Assembly (NCBI RefSeq): GCF_035989245.1
Contig: NZ_JAYMFF010000002.1
Span: 1 to 64,000 of the forward strand
Direction of reading: 5' to 3'
DNA length: 64,000 bases
Origin: Adlercreutzia wanghongyangiae
GTDB taxonomy: Bacteria > Actinomycetota > Coriobacteriia > Coriobacteriales > Eggerthellaceae
Each line of letters starts with the position of its first letter. Position 1 is the first letter of the stretch. Under the pieces are notes generated by a model, which saw only the letters and a program-made list of their open reading frames with translations, did not search any database and was not told where the DNA came from. Made by a program: the position numbers and the translations under genes. Below are positions 57,774-64,000 of this stretch, in pieces.

Positions 57774-59141
57774 ATGCTCTACCTGTCCCAAATGATCGGG
57801 GAACCGGTGGTGGATGCCACCGGCGAGCGCCTCGGCACCATATCCGACCTGGCCATTTCCACCGGCGAGGTTTTCCCGCGCATCACGAGCCTGGCCTTCC
57901 AGGGCCCCGGGCGCGTGCCCTTCATGATCTCGTGGCGCAAGTACGTGGACACCTTCGACGACGACGGCATCACGCTGTCGGTGGACGCCCACGACATCCG
58001 CTTCAGCTACTTGCAGCCCGACGAGGTGCTGCTGGCCCGCGACCTGATGGACCGTCAGATCGTGGACACCCAGGGGCTCAAGGTCGTGCGCGTGAACGAC
58101 CTGAAGCTGTCGCAATCGGGCACGCAACTGCGCCTGCTCGGCGCCGAGGTGGGCGTGCGCGGCATCCTGCGCGGGCTGCACCCCCTGCTCGAGAAAGCCG
58201 TGGTGAATGTGGCGAAGCTGTTCCACAAGAAAGTGGACGAGCAGCTGATCGCTTGGAACTACATGGACCTTCTGGACCGCGACCTGTCCGAGGTGCAACT
58301 GTCGGTGACCCACCGTCGCCTAGACGAGCTGCACCCTGCCGACGTGGCCGACATCTTGGAGCAGCTGGACCCCCAGCAGCGCGCCAGCGTGTTCGAGCAC
58401 TTGGACGACGCGCGGGCCACCGAGGCTATCTCCGAGATGGAAGACGAGTACCAGGCCGAGTTCATCGACGATTTGGACGATGCGCGGGCCGCCGAGCTCA
58501 TCGGCAACATGGACCCGGATGACGCGGCCGACATCGTGCGCGACCTTCCCTACGAGAAGGCCGAGACACTTTTGCGCCTCATGGGCGTAGAGGATGCTGC
58601 CGAGATTCGCCGTCTTCTGGGCTACAAGGACGGCACCGCCGGCGGCATGATGACCACCCAGTTTGTGGCCGTGCCGAGAACGGCCACCGTGGGTGACACC
58701 ATCGAGGTGCTGCGCGCCCTGCCCGAGGACCACCCCACCGTGCACTACGTGTACGTCACCGACGAGTACGGCAAGCTTCTGGGCGTGAACTCCCTGCGCA
58801 CGCTAGTGCTGTTCAACGCCGACCGCCTCATGGGCGACATCATGTACGATGACATCATCAGCTGCCTGCCTTCCGAGGAAGAGGAGGACGTGGCCGCCGA
58901 CATCTTCAAATACGACATTCCCGCCATGCCCGTGGTGGACGAGCACGGCACCCTGCTGGGCATCGTGACCACCGACGACGCCTGGGACGCCATCGAGGAC
59001 GACGTAGCGGGCGACAAAACCCGCATGAGCGTACTGTCGGTGGCGGGCATCGTGGTGGCGTCGCTGCTGGGCCTGTTTCTGTACTCGCTCATCCTGCTGC
59101 AGCTGGCCGGTTCACTGCACATCGGCGGCTTGCACTACTAG
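57774..59141 (+). CDS. MgtE-like magnesium-sensor protein without the channel domain
   Basis: 455 residues. PRC-barrel-like N-terminal strands (MIGEPVVDATGERLGTISDL) come first, then a superhelical MgtE_N domain with repeated acidic helices (about 185-290, LHPADVADILEQLDPQQRA). A CBS pair follows (about 300-425, VPRTATVGDTIEVL and VTTDDAWDAI), with one membrane helix at about 433-455. True MgtE channels carry five spans here, so this is the cytosolic Mg2+ sensor on a single anchor. The NRAMP-related transporter begins 12 bases later, so it probably gates or stabilises that protein. A GGAGGAAC site precedes ATG. Confidence 0.88.
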   Translation: MLYLSQMIGEPVVDATGERLGTISDLAISTGEVFPRITSLAFQGPGRVPFMISWRKYVDTFDDDGITLSVDAHDIRFSYLQPDEVLLARDLMDRQIVDTQGLKVVRVNDLKLSQSGTQLRLLGAEVGVRGILRGLHPLLEKAVVNVAKLFHKKVDEQLIAWNYMDLLDRDLSEVQLSVTHRRLDELHPADVADILEQLDPQQRASVFEHLDDARATEAISEMEDEYQAEFIDDLDDARAAELIGNMDPDDAADIVRDLPYEKAETLLRLMGVEDAAEIRRLLGYKDGTAGGMMTTQFVAVPRTATVGDTIEVLRALPEDHPTVHYVYVTDEYGKLLGVNSLRTLVLFNADRLMGDIMYDDIISCLPSEEEEDVAADIFKYDIPAMPVVDEHGTLLGIVTTDDAWDAIEDDVAGDKTRMSVLSVAGIVVASLLGLFLYSLILLQLAGSLHIGGLHY

Positions 59142-59153
59142 GCCGGTGATCCT

Positions 59154-60497
59154 GTGAACGCGAAGAAAACCTCCCTCACCGCCGACGAGCGCGACCGCGC
59201 CCGGGCCGCCTCGGAGCTGGCCGATACCGGGATCCCCGCCGGGGACCAGGTAGGGCCTGCGGCCTCGAAGGGACCGAACAAGCTGCTGCTGGTGCTGGCG
59301 GCCATGGGGCCGGGCATCATCACCGCCATGGCTGGCAACGACGCCGGCGGCATTTCCACCTATTCTACCGCCGGCGCGAACTTCGGCTTCGGCACCTTGT
59401 GGGTCATCCCTATTATGTGCGTGCTGCTGATTATCGTGGAAACCACCGCCGGTCGCATGGGCGCCGTTACGGGCAAGGGCTTCGCCGCCCTCATTCGCGA
59501 GCGATTCGGCATCCGGTTGGCGGCCTTCGCCATGCTGGCACTGCTGGTGGGTAATGTGGCCACCACGTTCTCGGAGTTCGCGGGCATCGCCAGCGGCATG
59601 GAGATGTTCGGGGTGTCGAAGTACATCTCGGTGCCTGTAGCTGCCCTGGCCGTGTGGCTTTTGGTGGTGGGCGGCTCCTACAAGCGCGTGCAAAACGTGT
59701 TTCTGGCCCTGTCGTTCGTGTTCCTCACCTACGTGGTGGCGGCGTTTCTGGCCCAACCGAACTGGGCCGAGGCCGCCCACGACACCGTGGTGCCCACCTT
59801 CGTGGGCGACGTGAGCTTCATCTCGCTGGTCATCGCCATGATCGGCACCACCATCGCGCCTTGGATGATGTTCTTTACCCAGAGCAACGTGGTGGAGAAG
59901 GGCCTCACCACCAAGGATCTGTTCTCCCAGCGAGTGGATGCCGTGTCGGGCACCATCGCCGCCTGCGTTGTGGCCTGGTTCATCATCGTCACCACCGGGG
60001 CGGTGCTGTTCCCCGCCGGCATCACCATCGACTCGGCGGCCGACGCTGCTACGGCGCTCGCGCCCTTCGCGGGCCCCTATGCCGAGGCGCTGTTCGCCGT
60101 GGGGCTCATCGCCGCGTCGTTTCTGGCAGCCTGCGTGCTGCCGCTGACCACGGCCTTCGTCATCTGCGAGGCTTTCGGCTGGGAAGCGGGCGTGTCGTTC
60201 AAGTGGCGCGAGGCACCCACGTTCAAGTCCATCTTCACGTTCGTCATCGCGTTCTCGGCCATCGTGGTGCTGCTGCCCGATGTGAACCTGCTGGGCATGA
60301 TGCTCACGGCCCAGTTCGTGAACGGCGTGATTCTGCCCATCCTACTGGCGTTCATGGCCATCATCTCGGCCGACAAGCGCATCATGGGCGACCATCGCTC
60401 GGGGCGCATTTCGAAGGTACTGCTGTGGGCCACCGTGGGCATGGTGGCGGCGCTGACGGCGGTGTTGCTGGTGATGCAGGTGCTGGGCCTGGCCTAA
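59154..60497 (+). CDS. NRAMP-related magnesium transporter (NRMT type)
   Basis: 447 residues, about eleven spans. TM1 reads GPGIITAMAGNDAGG, so the DPGN metal motif of classical NRAMP proteins is altered. TM6 reads IGTTIAPWMMFF, where the Met of the canonical MPH motif (a soft ligand selecting Mn and Fe) is replaced by Ala. Loss of that ligand defines the NRMT branch, which transports hydrated Mg2+ and includes a structurally studied protein from Eggerthella lenta. The start is GTG. It forms an operon with the MgtE-like sensor upstream. Confidence 0.88.
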   Translation: MNAKKTSLTADERDRARAASELADTGIPAGDQVGPAASKGPNKLLLVLAAMGPGIITAMAGNDAGGISTYSTAGANFGFGTLWVIPIMCVLLIIVETTAGRMGAVTGKGFAALIRERFGIRLAAFAMLALLVGNVATTFSEFAGIASGMEMFGVSKYISVPVAALAVWLLVVGGSYKRVQNVFLALSFVFLTYVVAAFLAQPNWAEAAHDTVVPTFVGDVSFISLVIAMIGTTIAPWMMFFTQSNVVEKGLTTKDLFSQRVDAVSGTIAACVVAWFIIVTTGAVLFPAGITIDSAADAATALAPFAGPYAEALFAVGLIAASFLAACVLPLTTAFVICEAFGWEAGVSFKWREAPTFKSIFTFVIAFSAIVVLLPDVNLLGMMLTAQFVNGVILPILLAFMAIISADKRIMGDHRSGRISKVLLWATVGMVAALTAVLLVMQVLGLA

Positions 60498-60517
60498 AGG
60501 GTCGCACTCCGCGAATG

Positions 60518-60705
60518 CCGCGGGCGGGCTGAAGCAGCAGCATGCCCGACATGTCCACGGAGTTGATCGCCCCTGCCCGGCGCCGTGGGCGGCCTGGCAC
60601 CGCGGGCGGGCTGAAGCCCGCCCCTACGAGGGCGAGCCGCACGTTCAGGAGTCGCACGTTCACGTGGGAACCGCTTCGTAGGGGCGGCCTTCAGGCCGCC
60701 CGCAA
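60518..60705. repeat. REP-like palindromes (about three copies) after the NRMT gene
   Basis: A partial copy near 60520, GGGCGGGCTGAAGCCCGCCC near 60604 and an inverted GGGGCGGCCTTCAGGCCGCC near 60679. The rest of the gap to 60995 shows no gene I support. Confidence 0.8.
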
Positions 60706-60995
60706 CAGAGACGCGATCGCTGGCGGGGAAGCCGCCACCTCTTCCCCACCAGCACCGTACCGCCATTTCAGGTGCCGAATTCAACGCCGCGGCAACGTAT
60801 ACGAATCGGCCCGCTCATCGTTTGGTACAACCCTTGTATTAGGACTTCGCCCGTCGTTACACTGCAAGTGTCGGATGGCAAAACAGACCGCCTCCGGCAC
60901 ACCTGAAGGGTGACGCGCACCGGCGGTACGTCGGATGCGGCCGTCAGTGCGGCGCACGCTGCAACCCGCAGGTGTTGGCAAGATAGGAGGCTGCA

Positions 60996-61481
60996 GTGCA
61001 ACTGAAAGCATCAACAGATTATGGACTGCGCGCCGTTCTGTACCTGGCCGCGCAGGAGCAAACCTGCTCATCGAAAGATATCGCTCAGGACATGTCGATT
61101 CCCCGCGACTATCTGATTCAGCTGGCCCAGCTTCTGCGCAACGCCGGCATCATCGAGGCGCGCCCGGGCAAGCACGGTGGATACCGGCTGGCAAAGAGTC
61201 CCTCCGACATCACGCTGCTGCAAGTGGTGAACGCCCTTGACGACGACGCCAAGGACACCACCCGCGCGCGGCGCAAGGACCGGGCCGGCGCGCCCATGGT
61301 CCAGGGTATCAAAAAGGCCTACGACCTGGTTCTAGATGGCTACGACGCCTACTTCGACAGCATCACCCTGGCCATGTTGCTCGACTGCTCGCGCGACGAG
61401 AAGATGGGCAAGGAATTCCTGGCCGGTCGCCTGATCGCCGAAAGCCAGCGCCTGCTGGCCGAGGCCGCCGCTGCCGCCTAA
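60996..61481 (+). CDS. Rrf2-family transcriptional regulator
   Basis: 161 residues. The winged helix-turn-helix opens MQLKASTDYGLRAVLYLAAQ and continues RDYLIQLAQLLRNAGIIEAR then GKHGGYRLAKSPSDITL, the classic Rrf2 pattern. The three-cysteine Fe-S ligand cluster of IscR/NsrR types is absent, so it probably senses something other than an Fe-S cluster. The start is GTG with AGGAGGCTGC upstream. It is monocistronic with a strong terminator. Confidence 0.92.
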   Translation: MQLKASTDYGLRAVLYLAAQEQTCSSKDIAQDMSIPRDYLIQLAQLLRNAGIIEARPGKHGGYRLAKSPSDITLLQVVNALDDDAKDTTRARRKDRAGAPMVQGIKKAYDLVLDGYDAYFDSITLAMLLDCSRDEKMGKEFLAGRLIAESQRLLAEAAAAA

Positions 61482-61515
61482 GCGCCCCGGCAAACGCAGT
61501 TCCGCCCACTCCACC

Positions 61516-61546
61516 AGAAAGGCCCCGACGATCGGGGCCTTTCTGC
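61516..61546 (+). terminator. Rho-independent terminator after the Rrf2 gene
   Basis: AGAAAGGCCCCGA and its exact complement surround a three-base loop; TTTCT closes the stem. Confidence 0.92.
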
Positions 61547-61567
61547 TTCGCTCCACAAGAACAGCGT

Positions 61568-61890
61568 AGGGGCGGGCTTCAGCCCGTCCTCCACAAGATC
61601 AACCTTCCCGATCGGAGGGGCGGGCTTCAGCCCGTCCTCCACAAGATCAACCTTCCCGATCGGAGGGGCGGGCTTCAGCCCGTCCTCCACAAGATCAACC
61701 TTCCCGATCGGAGGGGCGGGCTTCAGCCCGTCCTCCACAAGATCAACCTTCCCGATCGGAGGGGCGGGCTTCAGCCCGCCCTCCACAAGATCAACCTTCC
61801 CGATCGTAGGGGCGGGCTTCAGCCCGCCCTCCCCGCAAGAAAGCATTCCCCGCTGAGAGGGACGGCTGAAGCCGTCCCCTACGAATTCAA
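61568..61890. repeat. 48-bp tandem repeat built on REP-like palindromes
   Basis: Five full units start at 61568, 61616, 61664, 61712 and 61760, with a partial sixth at 61808. Each contains AGGGGCGGGCTTCAGCCCG and a constant spacer (CCACAAGATCAACCTTCCCG). One base alternates (CCCGTCC or CCCGCCC). Degenerate copies follow to about 61890. The array lies between convergent genes. Confidence 0.95.
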
Positions 61891-61965
61891 TGCCTAAAAC
61901 CGTCCCCTGCGAATTCAACGCGCGTCCGCAATTCACAGGCAAGAACACGCAGCTCGCGGACCGGC

Positions 61966-63609
61966 CTACGCCTTCTTCTTCCCTGCTTCCAGCTTGACCA
62001 GCACCAGCACGGCCACCACGATGAGCACCACGCCGAGCGCCAGGGAAATCCACGGAGTCTTGGTGAAGCCCGCAATGATATAGCCCACGAAGCACACGAC
62101 CATGACCAGCGTGGCATAGGGAATCTGCGTAGCCACATGGCGCAGGTGGTTGCACTTCGCGCCCGCCGACGACAGAATGGTGGTGTCCGAGATGGGCGAG
62201 ATGTGGTCGCCGTACACCGCGCCGGCCAGCGCCGAGCCCACGGCCACCAGGAACAGCGGATCGTCAGCCGCAAACACGCCGATGATGATGGGCAGGATAA
62301 GCGCGATAGTGCCCCAGCTGGTGCCCATGGCGAAGCCGATGAACGCCGCCACCAGGAAGATAACCGCCGGCAGCAGATCGAGCCCCACGCCCAGGCCGTT
62401 CAGGAAGCCCGACACGAACTCGCCCGTGCCCAGCAGATAGCGGCAGCAGCCGCCGAGCGACCAGGCCAGCACCAGAATCATGATGGCGCCGATCATCGAT
62501 CGCACACCTTCGGACATAGCCTCCACGAAGCCGCCGAGGTTCATGAGCTTGCGCGGCAGGAACATGGCCGCCGCCACGACGAGCGCCACCACAGCGCCGA
62601 TGCACAGGCCCATAACCGGGTTCTCGCCCACGGCAGTGGCGAAGTCGACCCCGCTGAAGAAGCCGCCCACATACATCATGCCCAAAATGGAGAACACGAT
62701 AAGCACCAGGATGGGCACAATGAGATCCCACACCGTACCGCGCTCGGAGATGTTCAGGCCCTTGTATTCCTCGATGGCACCCGCTGCAGCATCGTCGATG
62801 TCGCCCTCTTCGGTGACCACCGTGGGAATGTTGGGCGCTCCCTCCAGGTCGACCTGGGCCTTATCGGCAATGCGCGCGAGGGACACGGCCTCAAGCGCCG
62901 AGCCCTCGGCGGGAATGCGCCCGTCCATCTCGGCCTGGGCTGCCGCCATGGGTCCGAAGTCCTTCTGCAGGAACAGCATGAAGAACACGAAGAAGATGGT
63001 GAGCAACGCGTAGAAGTTGTAGGGGATGGAGGCCACGAAGGTGTTGAAGCCGTCCTCGCCCATGTAACCGCCCACGGCCACCGCCCACGAGGACACCGGC
63101 GCGATGATGCACACCGGAGCTGCCGTGGAGTCGATGATCCAGGCCAGCTTCTCGTGACTCACCTTGAATTTGTCCGTCACAGGACGCATGACCGCGCCCA
63201 CGGTAAGGCAGTTGAAGTAGTCATCCACGAAGATGATGATGCCCAGAAGCGCCGTCAGGATAGAAGCGGCACGAGCGTTCTTCACGTGGGTGGTCACCCA
63301 TTCCGCATAGGCGCGGGAGCCGCCCGCCGTAGCGATAACCACGGTGAGCGCCCCCAAAAGCGCAAGGAACAGCAGCAGCGCCCCGTTCCCGGCTATTTGC
63401 TCGGCCATCATCTGGGGCACCATGGTGAACGAGGCCACCAATTGCTCGCCGCCGGCGCCGTTCAGCGTGAACTGGTAAATGATCATACCCACGAACACGC
63501 CAATGGTCAGCGACGAGTACACCTCCTTCGTAATGAGGGCCAGCACCAGTGCCAAAATCGGCGGCACGATAGACCACAGGCCCGTGGCGATAAGATCGAA
63601 ACCTTCCAT
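61966..63609 (-). CDS. NhaC-family Na+/H+ antiporter
   Basis: 547 residues, about eleven to twelve spans. It opens with GLWSIVPPILALVLALITKEV, as NhaC proteins do, and contains FVDDYFNCLTVGAVMRPVTD and the late GDHISPISDTTILSSAGAKC, where acidic residues serve in ion exchange. A long cytoplasmic loop between about 225 and 290 is rich in Glu, Asp and Ala. GGAAGGAGAATC precedes ATG. NhaC-like members may also exchange organic acids such as malate for lactate, so the substrate is not certain. Confidence 0.9.
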   Translation of the reverse strand: MEGFDLIATGLWSIVPPILALVLALITKEVYSSLTIGVFVGMIIYQFTLNGAGGEQLVASFTMVPQMMAEQIAGNGALLLFLALLGALTVVIATAGGSRAYAEWVTTHVKNARAASILTALLGIIIFVDDYFNCLTVGAVMRPVTDKFKVSHEKLAWIIDSTAAPVCIIAPVSSWAVAVGGYMGEDGFNTFVASIPYNFYALLTIFFVFFMLFLQKDFGPMAAAQAEMDGRIPAEGSALEAVSLARIADKAQVDLEGAPNIPTVVTEEGDIDDAAAGAIEEYKGLNISERGTVWDLIVPILVLIVFSILGMMYVGGFFSGVDFATAVGENPVMGLCIGAVVALVVAAAMFLPRKLMNLGGFVEAMSEGVRSMIGAIMILVLAWSLGGCCRYLLGTGEFVSGFLNGLGVGLDLLPAVIFLVAAFIGFAMGTSWGTIALILPIIIGVFAADDPLFLVAVGSALAGAVYGDHISPISDTTILSSAGAKCNHLRHVATQIPYATLVMVVCFVGYIIAGFTKTPWISLALGVVLIVVAVLVLVKLEAGKKKA

Positions 63610-63727
63610 GATTCTCCTTCCGTTCGCGCCCTCCCCTGTGGGGCAACCGAACGCTCGGACTACAGATGGGCATAAGTATACCCAAGTTGGTCATGAAATC
63701 CCGCGCAATCGCCTACGACTTCCTGCC

Positions 63728-64000
63728 TTACACGTCGGCGGCAGCTCCCGCAGCGGCGCTTTCCAGCATCTCCTGCTCCACTTCGCGATCGTACTCGCGG
63801 TCGATGGCGCTTTCCGGCGTGGGCGGCTTTATCTGGAAGGGCACCGCCGGCGTGAACAGACTGACCACCGGCACGATCACAAGCGAGATGATCATGCACA
63901 GCGCGCCGCAGTTGATGGGGCTGGCAATAAGCGGCGTACCGCCCAGAAGCCCCAGACCCATATTCACAGCCGTCAGCCCCACGCCCACGGCGAACGAGCA
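63728..64000 (-). CDS. Sodium:solute symporter family protein, C-terminal fragment (cut by window edge)
   Basis: The visible 90 residues contain two hydrophobic helices (VGVGLTAVNMGLGLLGGTPL and CGALCMIISLVIVPVVSLFT), then FQIKPPTPE and an acidic tail. Two final helices followed by a cytoplasmic tail of this kind are usual in the SSS (SLC5-like) family. The gene continues beyond 64000, so family assignment rests on the end only. Confidence 0.6.
   Translation of the reverse strand, partial: CSFAVGVGLTAVNMGLGLLGGTPLIASPINCGALCMIISLVIVPVVSLFTPAVPFQIKPPTPESAIDREYDREVEQEMLESAAAGAAADV

Overview
The window is a high-GC, gene-dense stretch of an actinobacterial chromosome. The best fit is class Coriobacteriia, family Eggerthellaceae (Eggerthella, Gordonibacter or Adlercreutzia-like). 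The evidence is the two Tat-exported lipoprotein-type flavoproteins, each paired with a divergent multi-membrane-span LuxR regulator, an NRAMP-related magnesium transporter like the one characterised from Eggerthella lenta, a compact type II-C Cas9, and many intergenic REP-like palindromes. The genus cannot be fixed from sequence alone.

Layout. 0.1-3.6 kb: a lipase-fold protein, an NSS sodium symporter and tRNA-Leu. 4.4-9.7 kb: a surface-protein module made of a small membrane protein, an LPQTG wall protein broken at a ten-G tract, and a divergent membrane-tethered ECF sigma factor. 10-17 kb: an Rpn-type nuclease, purL, a membrane protein and purC. 17-19 kb: an AlbA_2/Schlafen-type regulator between two ~113-bp direct repeats. 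19-26.6 kb: a two-component system, a Tat-type exported protein, a GH3 hydrolase, and a CcdA plus TlpA-like thiol redox pair. 26.7-32 kb: purB, tRNA-Ser(GCU), an AbiF-type HEPN defence gene with a candidate upstream structured RNA in a repeat-flanked cassette, ispE and tadA. 32.2-38.8 kb: a second, larger copy of the surface-protein module. 39-42.4 kb: flavoprotein and LuxR pair 1. 42.5-45.7 kb: an island of small genes between tRNA-Ser(UGA) and a broken copy of that tRNA. 45.9-51.7 kb: a complete type II-C CRISPR-Cas locus (21 repeats, tracrRNA, cas1, cas2, and cas9 inverted). 51.9-57.4 kb: citrate synthase, tRNA-Arg, and LuxR and flavoprotein pair 2. 57.4-60.5 kb: a possible metal-responsive leader, an MgtE-like sensor without the channel, and an NRAMP-related transporter. 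61-64 kb: an Rrf2 regulator, an NhaC antiporter and the end of a sodium/solute symporter.

The most notable system is the twice-occurring surface module. In each copy a sigma factor carries a transmembrane segment and an outside domain that resembles a domain of the wall protein encoded next to it, and a two-span membrane protein overlaps the 3' end of the wall-protein gene. This suggests a self-sensing surface regulation circuit. One copy is switched off in this sequence by a single base in a homopolymer. The second highlight is a concentration of defence functions (AbiF with a likely RNA partner, CRISPR-Cas, orphan antitoxins, small membrane peptides) at and between tRNA genes.
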